64,000 nt of DNA from Blasia pusilla (GCA_050084515.1 CM114271.1:56606001-56670000), one strand, 5' to 3'; counted from the first letter of the stretch, positions 1-11,159 are shown. Notes: generated by a model from the letters alone, not told the origin. A program made the numbers and translations.

Positions 1-567
1 GGTGGTGCTATTTCTGCTGTTGACCGCAATCTACAAAAGAAAGAGGAGGAAGCAGACAGGGAGTTACAATCTGAGGTCGCTTCAGGAGAGCCTGGGCAGA
101 GGACAGAATCTGTGGCGAGAGGAACCAATCCAGAGCTAGACTCCCTTCCAGGGAGAAGGACTGAAGATGATGCTATTTCAATTCTTAACCGCCATCTCCA
201 AAACAACGAGGAGGAAGCAGACAAGGAATTCCAAGCCGAAGGTCCTCCAGACCAAGCTTCCCTTCCACCAAACTCTGAAACCTCCGGTTTCCCTTCCAAA
301 TCGGGTGCACTGCATTCGAACGCCGACAACTCATCCGCAGATCAAAGCAAGAGCTGGACCCAATCGGCCCCCGAAACTGCTACTTCTTCAACCAAGATGC
401 CCAACTCCACCGTCACCAACAATTCCGATGCTTCAGATGGCGATTCCCCTCCTGAACAACAAAGCTGGTTCTCAAAACTCGGAGGTGCATGGACTGGGCT
501 GACGAGTCAAGCGACGAAGACAGACGGACCCCATGGAATTGTCAATCCAGACGCCGCGGCACGATGA
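1..567 (+). CDS. C-terminal end of an unrecognised host protein (5' part outside window)
   Basis: The frame is open from base 1 to the TGA at 565-567, so this is the 3' end of a coding exon that begins upstream; the first in-window ATG (112) is not taken as the start. About 188 residues are visible. They are hydrophilic and rich in Ser, Thr, Asn, Glu and Pro, as expected of a disordered tail. The segment holds an imperfect internal duplication: a unit with AISAVDRNLQKKEEEADREL at the left edge recurs as AISILNRHLQNNEEEADKEF near residue 55. Near the C-terminus is a more ordered stretch (SWFSKLGGAWTGLTSQ). No family was recognised. It is the only long open frame in the first kilobase, and codon use looks normal. 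The strand and the stop are well supported; the function is unknown. Confidence 0.55.
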   Translation, partial: GGAISAVDRNLQKKEEEADRELQSEVASGEPGQRTESVARGTNPELDSLPGRRTEDDAISILNRHLQNNEEEADKEFQAEGPPDQASLPPNSETSGFPSKSGALHSNADNSSADQSKSWTQSAPETATSSTKMPNSTVTNNSDASDGDSPPEQQSWFSKLGGAWTGLTSQATKTDGPHGIVNPDAAAR

Positions 568-1299
568 AGCCGCTACAGACCCGTGAGAGAGTAATGAATT
601 TCGTCTACTACTAGACTTGGAAAGGTGCGGTGCATGTCTGCTCGTACAGGTTTCTTAAGGGCGTGTATATTTGAGCTTTGGATTGGGGGGGATCATCACT
701 AGCTTCACTACTGCTGGCCAGCATCGTTGGAAGATGTCAGTTACGTAATCTGCCACGTAATACAAAAGCGTTAGAGTTCAACATTCCTTCCATAAATGAC
801 GTGTGCAGCCGCCCATTTCACGAGAGCAAAAATATTGCAAAGAAGGAATTCATCTACCAACATTGATTGTTTTATTGCTATGAAATGCTGGAGAAAACCC
901 TGGCCAGGAAGACAAAGATGCACTTCGATAAAAACGAGTGATGGAAAACCCATCGGAAGTACAAAAGAGGGGGACTCAAAGAGTCAAAACCTGAAGGCCA
1001 CAACACGACCAGAAAAGGAAGAAGGGGGCATTCCCTCCCCTAACGATGAAACTCACCAACAGCAGAGACAATATCAGCAACAACAAGAGAGCTATGACTA
1101 CTACTAAGTGGGCCTCTAGCGCCGGCGTCTCCCACAGCCTGAGCCCGCCGCAAAATCCCATTAGCCTGGGCACGCTGCAACGCTATGGAGACCCGCTGCC
1201 TACAATACACAATCGCAGTAGCTAAGGACAACCCATTTCTCGAGTGGAGATGATGGGCGCGATCCGTATGAACAGTCGAACCTCTCCCCCATAGCCCCA
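568..1299. other. Non-coding stretch downstream of the partial gene
   Basis: This is probably the 3' untranslated and intergenic DNA of the upstream gene. Only short overlapping frames occur on both strands, without recognisable domains. A CCG-rich simple repeat lies just beyond it, at about 1,365-1,393. Nothing else was seen. Confidence 0.4.
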
Positions 1300-1306
1300 T
1301 ACATCT

Positions 1307-1815
1307 CTATGGCGGGGGGGATGAAGATGTGTCCTCGTGTAGTCGATCAGTAGATATGTGTCTTCTTCGCCGCCGCCCGCCGCCGCCGCTCCTTGTAGCA
1401 TTCACCCTTGGGCCACCACTTGGGCTCAGACCTGCCTCCCGCGTAGGATCTGTGACTACCACGTCCGCCACAACCACCTCGGCCTCACGTGTCATGTAGA
1501 GATCGGCACGAATGAGGGAATCCCGCATGGAGTAGTGCCTCTCTCTCGCACATGGAAGCCACTCTCCCGAGCACATCGAACATGATATCCCGCCTTTGCA
1601 TCGTGAGTGGCTATCCTCTCACCCCCAATCGACAGCGTGCCAAATGCACACCAAGTGGATCCAGGCTCGGCGACACTCGCGGTGTGTCGAACCAACCACC
1701 GATGGTTGGGGAGGCCCAAAGCGGAACCGCATCGCTGTGGTATAGGTAAGTGGTGCGACACGGAAAGCTGGAGAAGGGGCGCCCCTACCCATGAGCCTGC
1801 CCCTTTCCGGAGCAA
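1307..1815 (-). pseudogene. Non-LTR retrotransposon ORF, C-terminal remnant
   Basis: The minus-strand frame starting at 1815 reads through GGERIATHDAKAGYHV and ends near 1,495. The sense then continues in the 1307-1576 frame (REAEVVVADVVVTDPTREAG). The pattern of a short Cys-containing stretch, then R-H-D and then D-V-x-V-T-x-P-T resembles the restriction-like C-terminal region found in related RT proteins. Assignment rests on its position directly downstream of the RT core, on the same strand, and on this weak motif match. It is broken by at least one frameshift. Confidence 0.5.
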
Positions 1816-1933
1816 GAGCGAACACGGGCCCTAACCTCCATGGGGATATTCCCGTCGGACATAGTGCCTCTAAAAACTGCCTCAAAGTGGGCTTCCATCA
1901 AGGAAGATTGGAGCCAGGCCCGACCGGAGGTAA

Positions 1934-3502
1934 CTAAGGAGGAGAAAGTGGGGAGAACGGCTCTGGCCTCAACTCGAAGGAATCTCTACAAGCGTGTGAG
2001 TGAAGACTCAAGTGGGAAAGAGCCATCCTCGACCAGGGAGACGAGTGTAGAAGGAGCGGTCTATCTCTAACCAAAAATCGGGAGCAAAGGAGGGGTGCCA
2101 CTATGGCCCAACTCCCTAAAAAAGCGGAGGGCGCCACTAACTCGGTCGAGAGAAGACCTACTCCAAAAAAGAAATCGGCCAAGAGGCCTGTCTCACGAGC
2201 TAACTCCCCATGGGGCACTCTAAGGAGCCGGGTCCTAGAAGATCCCCAAACACTGCATGAGCTTCCTATCAAAGGATCTATATAGGGAAGAAAGGTGACT
2301 AGATGTCCAGACAGTTCTAGTGAGGTAACCAGGTCACGAGCAAAACAAGAAGAGAGAATGCCGAAGGCGACTTGAGGGTCACCAATCCTCGTAAGATCAT
2401 CAACGTGGAGAAGATCCTCGGAAAGAGCCGCCCACGAAAGTCGATACAAAGTCCTGGCTCCCGGCGGTACTCCCAAGACTCGAAGCCCTCCGACAGGTCG
2501 CAAGAAGCCGTCGGGTAAATGTAGATCATCACGTAGGCCTAATGGAGACCAAGCCTTGCACTTCCCCACCTTCACCGCCAGGCCGACACGTGCCAAGCTG
2601 TCTTTGAAAAGTGCTCGAATGCAGGGACAACCAGATCTCGGGACCAACAATATGAGTATCATCGCGTGAAGGGAACATGCAACCCGGGAAAGCCTCCACC
2701 GAGAAAGAACCGCTCGGTAATGAGCCACGCAAACAACGCGCCACCGGAGGGTCACCCCGACGAGTCCCGTAGCGGACTCCAAGACCGTGACCTCCTCCTC
2801 GAATCGACCATGGTGGAAATAGAGGGCCGAAGGGCCCCATAAAAAGCTGCACAAAGGGAATGAGGCTCGCCATGGGGCCACCCGCGTCCCTCAACTCTGT
2901 GAATATAGTAGCCCGAGATACTGAGTTGAAGGCGTTCTCCACGTCCACTTGGAGAACCACCCACTCTGGATGTACATCTAGACAAGCCCTCAAACCTAAG
3001 GCAACCGTCTCACATCCGGCTGGCGTGGCAACTCCAAACTGGTGCGGACTCGGATGATGTTCGAAAGCCTCACGGAATTGCAAAGCAAGAGTATGACTCA
3101 CCAACCGCAAGAGCACCTCACCTATGGCAATCGGACGGATACCACCACCCCTTGACAACGCTAAAAGTCGCCCGCCCCTAATACTTGGGCCACTGCTGTT
3201 GGCACTCTCCCCTGAGCTAGGTGAGAGGCAACCTGAAGCAACTCGGAGAAGCCGCTAGCGGTGTCCTCGGAAGGAAAGCAATCACGAAGGTGTTCGTACA
3301 TCATACCAGACAAACCTCCGGCCGCAATCCTCGGAGAACGTCCGAGTGCCCGTGCAAAGAGGGACGGGTCAAGGCATATAGCCGTGTCAGGGTGGAAGTC
3401 ACGTGCAAAAGCTGGAATGTCAACCGATGGACGAGGATGTAGCCTCCGGAGGGCATCGATGGTAACATTGAAGCAGAGCCATGTCCATCGGGCGAAGAGC
3501 AC
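1934..3502 (-). pseudogene. Non-LTR reverse transcriptase core, frameshifted
   Basis: The minus-strand frames 3161-3502, 2529-3158 and 1934-2881 together hold the RT domain. Visible signatures are GGGIRPIAIGEVL at the entry of the palm, motif A as LQVDVENAFNSVSR with the catalytic Asp, motif B as GTRRGDPP (usually Q-G-D-P-L), and motif C as RDDTHIVGP with both catalytic Asp residues. Motif C (about 2,655) lies in the 2529-3158 frame, while the thumb-like part (LARVGLAVKVGKCKAWSPLG) is in the 1934-2881 frame, so a frameshift lies just after the active site. A stop separates the 3161-3502 frame from the RT entry. It was once a functional RT and is dead now. Confidence 0.8.
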
Positions 3503-4125
3503 GCGGCTTGCGAGTACTCACAGGCTCGCCCCAGTGTCCTACATCGTCGCAACCTGGCTGCTCCAGGATCGTCTGCCGGGAAACCAGGTGAACTACTACC
3601 TCTGGCGAATGCCACAAACTCACTCTGCAGAGACTCCCAATCACCTCCTCGAAAGCGTCTCAGACGTGCTATAACCTCTCTATGACCGGCCTTCCCTCCC
3701 CGAGTGTAACGAAGACACCATCGTGGAAGGAGAAGTAGTAGGTACCACGAGAGCTCATCCATAGGATCAAGGGCGATCCTAGCGAGGGGAAGGAGGAATG
3801 CGTGGCGGAGGTCGTCCCGAATAGCATGGGGGATCCTATGAAACAACCTCGGGCAGGGAAAACGGGTCTCGAAGAGACCTATAATGCTGCCCTGGTGGGA
3901 CCTCAACCACTCCCATGCCTCAGGAGGGGGCGATGATGCGGGAAGCACCGGAGAGCATCCATGGTCGACAGGAGGGACCACCCATCCAAATCTATCAAAG
4001 TCAGGATGTTTAGCCGCTAAGTGGTTCGAATTCTGAAGAGTGAAGAATTCGGGACAACATGGGCATTTAGTATCCGATTGGGCGACCCACGGGTCCCCAC
4101 GGGGAGCCAATGCGGGTCGAGGCAT
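3301..4125 (-). pseudogene. Non-LTR retrotransposon ORF, N-terminal zinc-finger part
   Basis: A 274-codon open frame begins close to a CxxC...HxxxxH-type zinc finger (CPCC, then H and H 14 and 19 residues later). This resembles the nucleic-acid-binding finger that precedes the RT in several non-LTR families. The middle part (RIPHAIRDDLRHAFLLPLARI; DELSWYLLLLLPR) matches the linker normally found before the RT domain. After about residue 190 the protein sense moves to another frame: the overlapping minus-strand frame at 3161-3502 carries the true continuation. This is therefore a frameshifted remnant. Family membership is recognised from the motifs; the exact clade is not. Confidence 0.65.
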
Positions 4126-4260
4126 GGATGCAACTCACCAAGAAGAGGATATGGCCCCCTCCAATAAAATCGTGCGACAATCCCCCGTCAATAACAGTCC
4201 TGTCATCCCCATTCGAACGAGCGGTCCTGGCAAACCACTCTCTTCCCGTCCACGGTAATG

Positions 4261-5860
4261 CTCCCTCTAACATAAACTCTCACCTACCAACATCACCTAG
4301 GACTTCTAGTCCCAACCCCCTCCCAAAAATAAACTCATGAATACGTAGAGTTGCTAAGAGTGTGAAAAGATCATGGGCCCTTCAAGATAAAATAGATGAG
4401 AAGAAAAGTGTATGTACGGGAAGGGTAACAAATACAAACGAGAATCGAACCAAAATGAGAAGCACATACGACAAATACGACAAACAAGAAAGGACTTGGG
4501 AAAGGAGGGGAAGGGTGGGTGAATAGAAGACGTTACCTTAGGAAATTTCTCCAAATGACAATAAGCTAAACCCTAATATTCACATTTGGAACCCTAATAT
4601 GAACCGAATTCTAAAAAGATGAATAAAAATAAAAATACTTCACGCCATGCAGCAAGGTCCGGATCAAAAAAGCTCGTCACGCTCTCCGTTTCGACATGTA
4701 GCACGTCTCTTTTCGTCCCCTACGCCCTCCGTCCTTCCTCCCGCCGTCCCAATCCATGCCTCTCGCCGTCCCCGCCCAAAATCGCTGCTCCGTTCCATTC
4801 CGCGTACCAGCACGCCCATACAATCCCCAGTATAAAAAGACTTTTTCGCCCTTTTTCTTTTTTTGATATGTCCACGTCACTTTCTGTGGCTTTGTTAACT
4901 TTAAAATAGGCTTTAGACACTTTAAAATATTGGGGGCTCTCTCATAAAGTCGACCGGGAGAAATGAAGGTTTCCATGCACACGAACAGTGCTATCAAAGT
5001 GTTCAAAACGACAAATGATCACACGAAAGGGGAAAATCGAATATGTAGCGCCGCCCAGACTCTGTCCTGCACTATTCGGGCTTCACAACGGGGATCCACG
5101 TGTCTATACCCGTCCTACGTATTGCATGTAGATGATCTGCTCTTGATGTCGGAACCTCACGAGAGCTCTATATTTAAATTTTAAATGCACAATGGGATTA
5201 TGCACTTGAGTAGCAATGAAAATCTATATTATTACCGATACATGGGGGGTTACTTTATCTCGGAACTAGGATTCTACTCTTCCATAAGAAGTGAAGCCAA
5301 ACCTTTAAAAAAAATAATATCCTATGGTCACAACCTTCTTAATATATGCTATTTTTGGACTTGTGCCATGGAATAATCGTGCACTATATAGTATGGTCAC
5401 AACCTTCTTACTTATACGCTATTCCGGACTTGTGCAACCTCATGCCTTGGTTCAATTGGTTGAGTGATTTGATTTGATTCTCTTGGGACACCTGTATGTG
5501 CCAAATGGGGCCTTCCAGAGGCAGGCATACACCTGGTAGCCTTTTTGTAGCCTTTGAGCTGATAAATGTAGCAGGGTAGGGAAGGGAGAGGAGGAAGTGC
5601 ATTCTAACGGTGGGTGGAGGAGGAACTGCAGCGGAAAATGCGTCTAGAACATCCCTAGCCGAGGAGGGTGGCTAGAAACTCGATTACAACTACTAGCCAA
5701 GCAGGGTGGCAGACAGTTCTTATCACAGGCTCTTATTGAGACTTTTGCACCGTAATTTCTCGATGTTTTTTAATGCTCTCGCTGCCCATCTCCGCACACG
5801 CTCGCTGTAGATGTGCGAATTAGTGAGGATCTCTGAATTCGACTCCATCTATCCGGCGCT
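4261..5860. other. Intergenic DNA without recognised genes
   Basis: Only short overlapping frames occur. The base composition shifts from mixed to AT-rich after 4,560. The 44-bp duplication listed separately is the only organised feature seen. Confidence 0.4.
5323..5435 (+). repeat. Direct duplication of a 44-bp unit
   Basis: The unit beginning TATGGTCACAACCTTCTTA occurs at 5,323-5,366 and again at 5,392-5,435, with a few substitutions and a 25-bp spacer. It looks like a local duplication, possibly the ends of a small element. No coding or structural RNA signature was seen. Confidence 0.75.
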
Positions 5861-6150
5861 CAAGGTTGCATGTGGAAAAATTCCGTGTCCGTGGACGTGC
5901 CCATGTCCGTGGACTTATGTCTGTCCTATGGAAGGACTTGTCCGTATGGGCCCCACCTTTCCCTTCTTTCTCATTCCCCTTACTTGCTTTCGTGTTCCAT
6001 ACTTCCCCATTTCTTCGTCCCTCCACCTCCCTCCCTCCCCTCATTGCTCCTCTCATCCTTGCCTTGCCTTCCATCATGGACTAAAAGTGTGGGTTCCAGC
6101 TCTTGGAACTCATGTCCATGGACATGTCCACACTTGCCAGGACTTGTCCG
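5861..6150 (+). repeat. Left inverted arm of the 5.9-7.8 kb element
   Basis: The arm starts CAAGGTTGCATG and pairs with 7,500-7,797 read on the other strand. Both arms share the GGACTTATGTC and CTATGGAAGGACTT segments, the CATCATGGACTAAAAGT segment and the pyrimidine-rich middle. Confidence 0.75.
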
Positions 6151-6325
6151 TTTTTGTGCAAGCGCCGCAAAAATCATGCGGCGGCGCTACCATCTGTTAT
6201 GGTGCCAAGTTTTGGAGAGCATAGAAGACAACGTCACTTGTCCATATACAATCGTTGTCTCTACATTGATTCCAGGATCGAGTCGTTATTTGGAGTGACT
6301 CGATTCTGGTGAATTTGTAATTCAC

Positions 6326-6412
6326 CAGAAGCTTCGGCCCCGAGGTAGCCAACACCAAGCTGCTGGAGACGTAGCACACCACCATCAACGCAATGATCCT
6401 CCTAAAATCCAT
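6326..6412 (-). pseudogene. Signal-peptide-like exon carried inside the inverted-arm element
   Basis: The minus-strand frame opens with MDFRRIIALMVVCYVSSSLV followed by LATSG: a basic N-region, a hydrophobic core of about 15 residues and a plausible signal-peptidase site after LATS. Codon 30 begins GTGAAT, a usable splice donor, so the first 29 codons look like a complete first exon of a secreted protein. No continuing exon was recognised. Its location between the two inverted arms suggests capture of the 5' end of a host gene, as MULE-type elements do. That is inference; a chance frame is not excluded. Confidence 0.35.
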
Positions 6413-7499
6413 CCTCCCTCACCCGCACAGCAAAGAATCGACCACTTAGTGCTCAATCTTGACCTCGAGAGTAGGCAGACTTTGTGGATCTAAGCTACGG
6501 TTCGTAAGATCTGCTCAAAATCTATGTGTTCAGATAGCGATGGAAGAAAAGCATAAGAGTCTCAGTTCCACCAGCAACAGCAAGTAATACTCGACGTTTG
6601 TGAGCAAACCTACACAGAACCAGCAAGGTACGGAAAGGCAATTTATAACGATGAGGGGCACGCAGCGCAATCCATCCAATCTTGCATTTGTCCAAGAGAG
6701 CATTATGGACTGATCAGGTCACCGAGCCATCTTGTTGAGCTCCGCCCCGGATCTCTCTTGTCTCACGGTGGGGAATGAGGTGACCTCTCAGTCGTAGTTG
6801 ATGACAGGCGAGCTCTCACAGAATGTCACCATAGGATCGTTCTCCAAGATGGTTGTGCCTGTGGACTATGATTTTCCTTGGAGGCACGACCTCCAAAATT
6901 GGATCTACTAGCAATATGAATAAAGGCCCATAATGTCAACTACTGCCTAAGCTGTGATGAAATTCCAATCCGCTACAGTACTCCAATTGTGGACTTTAGT
7001 GATTTCGCTGACGCTTTTTAGACACGTTTGCATATCCAAATTTCCACGACCTCTTAATGCCCTCTGAAATCCTGTTCTACATTTGCTTCGGCTTAACCAC
7101 TTCAGATGATGGGACCGATCCACCTCTGTGTCTATCCACCACCTTTACTAGATGTGCTGATGTGTTTGCTGGATAATCTCAAGATTGCATTTGTACTTAA
7201 GGTCCTTCGAAAGTTTCACTGTGTATGCTTTCTCCTCTGGTCCTCCCCTCACTTCCTTCCAAGATCGAAATGTAGCCTTCTACCAACACGTGAGTCAAAT
7301 TGCTCCTCTTGGTGCCAATCTCCACCAAGCGATTGAAGAACACCAGGTTTTTCTCATGCGTACCCTCTTCGAACCGCGGCAGGAATGCCTACAGCCAACC
7401 ATTTAGATCTGCTCTTAATGCACAGAGATGGAATGGACTGCTCCAACCAGAGTGAGCGTTTGAACCATGGTTGCACAAAATTGGACCAAGTCCTTCCTT

Positions 7500-7797
7500 A
7501 GGACAGACATGGACGGACAAGTCTAGATACGTCCACAAACATGGGTTCCAAGAGATGGGACCCCAAACTTTTAGTCCATGATGGAAGACAAAGCAAGGAT
7601 GAGAGGAGCAATGAGGGAGGAGGGAGTGGAGGTGAAGGGAGGAAGAAATGGGGGAGTATGGAACACGAAGGCAAGTAAGGGGCATGAGAAAGAAGGGAAA
7701 GGTGGGGCGCATACGGAAAAGTCCTTCCATAGGACGGACATAAGTCCACGGACATGGACATGTCCATGGACACGGACTCTGTCCACATGCAACCTTG
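7500..7797 (-). repeat. Right inverted arm of the 5.9-7.8 kb element
   Basis: This is the reverse complement of the left arm over nearly its whole length, with scattered substitutions and small indels. It ends CATGCAACCTTG at 7,797. Confidence 0.75.
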
Positions 7798-8039
7798 GTT
7801 TGAACGGATCCACTTTGCTGCACTTACTCACAGTTCTTGCGTGGGATGGAAGCGAGTCCATGTTCCGAATTCCTGATGTGTCAGCTTTGAAAGGAGTTCG
7901 TCGAATTTTGTCACCCTGCATCTCATACCTCGAGGATCCATGAACGAGACGGAGTCTCAACCTCAGTGGACTTTGTCTCACACCTTTTGGCCCCTAAACC
8001 TAGAGATAGAATACAAATCTTTAGAGACAAGATACAGAC

Positions 8040-8186
8040 CTTCCTCACGTCGATGTCTGCGAGTGTCTCCACCTTGAGTCCGGAGAAGAAGCACCGCTCG
8101 AGAGGACTGTACGAGACTATTCCAATCCCCAACTCTCTACAGAGAGGATTTGGAGTGTAAGACCAGGGTGCAAATTGGAATGGCAT
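8040..8186 (-). pseudogene. Aldo-keto reductase gene fragment
   Basis: On the minus strand, residues 14-49 of this frame ([19 protein letters not shown], then [18 protein letters not shown]) match the conserved strand-7/strand-8 region of plant aldo-keto reductases of the perakine-reductase/IN2-2 type, where the usual text is [20 protein letters not shown]. The Gly of SPLGRG is replaced by Glu and Gly-to-Cys follows. Only one exon-sized piece is present: no NADPH-binding or catalytic Asp/Tyr/Lys/His parts were found nearby. A GTCTGT sequence after the last matching codon could be the old splice donor. This is a non-functional host gene fragment just upstream of the Helitron. Confidence 0.65.
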
Positions 8187-8691
8187 CTACAACAATTCGA
8201 CATTGCTCGTTTAGAGTAATCACTGGCTGGAATTAGAATGATTGTCATCCTTGTACCTGCAGGTCGGAATGACATTGTCTTCAACCTTGTGGGACCAAAG
8301 TGAACATTCAATCTGGTAGGCTGTGATCGGATGTATAGTTTTGGCCCCTCGAGGATCCCAGGCCTTCAGTCGATCACATCGACAACACCGTGCGAGGTAT
8401 CCGAGTTGTCCCGGTCCATGCCCGCTGGTTACTCACTTCCCATTGAACATTAGACATTGGATCTACAAAATGAAAGGGGAATTTAGATGTAGCATATGCT
8501 TTGTAGTATTGGTTATGTGGATGGATAAGGTTCAGCACATCGCGAGCTCAAGGCGCGTCACTTCTTGCTCCCCGCTTCAATCCCAAACTACATGCATTTC
8601 CTACAATTTTTAGTATTTGTTACAAAATTTGTATTAGTTTTATATTTTAAATTTAGTTGTATTATTATTTATATTTAATATATGATTAATA

Positions 8692-9198
8692 TTGAAAATT
8701 AATAACCATTTTTTTATTTGTAGCCAGTTCTATTACCTATACGGAGAGAGCTTGAGTTGTGTGATGTCAACACTCTCGAGGAGATGCCAAAGTCCTTTAA
8801 TTGCGAAAACTATTGTTGAGAGTGTAAGTCCAGAATATGTGGTATATACAGACGAGAAGCTCAGACTTTTGTTGTCTTGCTTGCAACAGAAACGAAGATT
8901 ATTTCATGTATATCCTAATTTGTCCACCCCTCCTTTTTATGTCTACAATGAGGTTGAGGAGGTTAAGGAAGTTGGGAGAGACAAAGAAGTTGTACGTAAT
9001 GTCAATAGCTATGAGGGATATTCCATACATATATGTCTTGGTCTTGAAGATCCTGAGGATGTAGAATATTCCTCCACTTCCCTCTATGATTCAGAGGGAT
9101 GGCATGTTGGTGATAAATTTGATAGGGAGTATAAGCATATTGATTATAGGGATATAGATAGTAGTGGTGATATAAGTGAGATTGGAGAGCGTAGTTAG
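8692..9198 (+). pseudogene. Unrecognised acidic frame upstream of the Helitron Rep gene
   Basis: A 168-codon frame. Its coding part probably starts after the acceptor TTTGTAG at about 8,723, because the preceding bases are AT-rich and intron-like. The C-terminal half is acidic (Asp/Glu/Ser-rich). It has no family match by eye. Its strand, spacing and the intron-like gap behind it fit an N-terminal exon of the Helitron gene, but it could also be a separate accessory gene. Confidence 0.35.
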
Positions 9199-9330
9199 CC
9201 TTGAGAGTATTTTATTTCAAACTTTGAAAACTCTCTTATATGTTTTTTTTGTTATATAAAGATTATTTATATGTAATGATTTGTTGCAGATTTTGAAGGT
9301 TGTGGCCATTCAGAAGCAACATATGAGCAA

Positions 9331-9660
9331 GTGAATATTTTAAAAATGGCGAGGCAAGGTAGTGACGGTGAGTCATATGTTGCTCTTGGTCAAGAAGAAT
9401 TTGAGCCTATGCCAAAAAATCCAGAACAAACTAAAGTTGTACAAGTTTCAAGTAATGGATATGTTCCAACACTTTTTTCTGATGAGGAGGTAGATAATAA
9501 GTATTCGATTGTACCAATTGAGGAGGTAAGGCAAGTTGTTGAAAAGGGTGTAGCAATAGTTCTATCAACTCGTGTGGTAGAACCTATTAATCAATGTATT
9601 AACATTGTGTTATCCCAAGGTGAGGAGGAAGAAGGAGATACAGGTTCGACTAACGATTGA
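9331..9660 (+). pseudogene. Second unrecognised exon-like frame of the Helitron
   Basis: A 109-codon acidic frame preceded by a T-rich tract and the acceptor-like TTGCAG at about 9,285. It contains VKKGVAIVL-like and Glu-rich text without a known domain. It is followed by a further in-strand stretch without a long frame. It is taken as another exon of the Helitron gene on position only. Confidence 0.3.
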
Positions 9661-9955
9661 ATTTCTTCCTCCGAGCCTATATCTTCAAGGCATTCATTTG
9701 TTCGAGACGCCTTAGGGTATGGGTCTTGGATTATTAGTAGTGGTTATTCTCATGACTCTCATGACTCAAGTGAAATTAGTTCTACTCAATCTCACTTTAT
9801 GGTAGATTCCTTGTCTTTTTGAAAAATGATGTATAAAAATTTACCATTTTTGGGATTGATATCTATGAATTGGTGGAGTTTTTAATTTCTTAGATTCAAA
9901 ATTCCATATTTGTAATTATCTGAAAAACATTGTTTGTTGTAGAATAAATTCTTAT

Positions 9956-11120
9956 ATGATGGATAACGATCAAGTTTCACAACAAAATGGTAAAAGGCCT
10001 CTCTTTGACATCACAAACTTTGGAGGCAACACTGATCTTGCGTCTAAGAAGGCGAGAAAAGCAAAGTATCAAAGGAAAAGGCGAGCAATTCAGGATACGC
10101 GCTTTGTACTTCTTGTAGAACTACTATGTTTGAAATGTAAGGTTTTTTGCAATATTTTAATTTTAAGAAAATGCAATTTTTGAAGTATATGATGGGAGGA
10201 AATCTTTACTTAATTTTTTTCTTTTTCATATTTGTAGACTTCCAAATCCGGGGCAGTACGTGAAATGCTTAAAGTTGCAAGAGCTCAAAGACAAATGCAA
10301 AAAGATCTGAATATGGATCTGAGGTATGCTTTTACTTTATTCCTTAAAATTTTTATTTTTTGATTATAATGATTGCGGCAAATTTTGGCGTATGTTTTTT
10401 ATGAACCAAAAATGTTTGTTTTGCAGGCCACTAGCAACAATATCGAATGTGGAAGAACCTTCTAATATTATGGTTACGTCATCTCCTATGTATGTTTCTA
10501 TTTTATGACACTTATTTTATTTAATAAGTTCCTTTTTTTCTAATGTGAAATTTACATAATTAAATTTTTAAGAGTTTTTTTTTATTGTTGTCTCCCTTTT
10601 CTTTCCAACCCTAAACGATTACATAACCTGCAGACAAACACACAGACATGGTGATCTCCTTCAAGTTCCTAATGGGGCAAGTATTACAAATTCATCGATT
10701 AGGATGAATGCTTCTACAGGTCTATATTCCACCCGAATAGGTTATGCTCCAATTGACGAAGTACTAGCTACTTCAACTATGGTTGGAATTGATGATATTG
10801 ACGTTGAAGATAATATAAGGTATTGTTTTGTTTATATTTCTTCAATTACCAACTTTACTTCTATATATTTCTCATATTTTTGGTATGTTTTATCTAAAAA
10901 TTGGTTGTTCTTCATACCTATGATAAAGACGCATGATGTGGTCTCTCAATTGATGACTTTTATTACGCATTCTCTAATGTACGTTTCTTTTCTACCGACG
11001 TTTTATTTATTTCTGCAATTTTCTTATTAATTGACGATAAATTATCACTTTTTGCTAATATTACTTTGAAAATTTTATTCTTTGTAGTCTTCAAGTTCCC
11101 TCCAACCCTCAAAGAGTAAA
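9956..11120 (+). pseudogene. Small exons of the Helitron N-terminal region
   Basis: The exon around 9,956-10,136 encodes basic, Lys/Arg-rich text (KKARKAKYQRKRRAIQDTR). It ends at GTAAGG and is followed by an intron ending TTTGTAG at about 10,237. Three further introns of the same style follow, at about 10,323-10,426, 10,489-10,634 and 10,819-11,087, each with GT donor, T-rich tract and AG. The exons carry short basic or acidic text, and a unit with VAR-A-RQ is repeated. This resembles the poorly conserved N-terminus of plant Helitron proteins. Exon boundaries are judged by splice consensus only. Confidence 0.4.
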
Positions 11121-11159
11121 TGATATGCTTTGAGTTGCGCGAGCAAATAGCCAAAGAAG

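Larger units (their letters stand above)
1300..4260 (-). mobile_element. Degenerate non-LTR (LINE-type) retrotransposon coding region
   Basis: Read on the minus strand, the segment encodes, in order, a Cys/His zinc-finger-like motif (CPCCPEFFTLQNSNHLAAKH), a linker, a reverse transcriptase with non-LTR style motifs, and a C-terminal region ending near the CCG-rich repeat. The domains lie in at least three reading frames, so frameshifts and stops have broken the ORF. No LTR, integrase or protease is present. The GGGIRPIAIGEVLLRL start of the RT domain and the DDTHIVG catalytic box place it among RT-endonuclease retroelements, but the clade cannot be assigned by eye. No poly(A) tail or target duplication was identified, so the outer limits are approximate. 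Confidence 0.8.
5861..7797. mobile_element. Non-autonomous element with long terminal inverted arms (fold-back or MULE-like)
   Basis: The left arm (5,861 to about 6,150) reappears in reverse complement at about 7,500-7,797. The outer ends are CAAGGTTGCATGTGGA and its complement. Each arm contains short GTCCGTGGAC/CATGTCC units, then GTCCTATGGAAGGACTTGTCCGTATG, quoted only in part here, then a pyrimidine-rich tract. No transposase frame is present between the arms. Arms of about 290 bp with a non-coding interior suggest a fold-back or Mutator-like non-autonomous element. The flanking bases (CCGGCGCT and GTTTGAAC) do not match, so no target duplication is visible. Related ends occur at 39,666-40,609. 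Confidence 0.65.

Noticed and set aside
5440-5480. tRNA-like or SINE-like promoter text (GGTTCAATTGGTTGAGTG)
   Set aside because: Only a loose box-A resemblance; no properly spaced box B, no cloverleaf and no second copy seen.
5866-6298. Overlapping long frames in the inverted arms (both arms, both strands)
   Set aside because: They arise from pyrimidine-rich, stop-poor arm sequence; the amino-acid text is low complexity and differs between arms by frameshifts.
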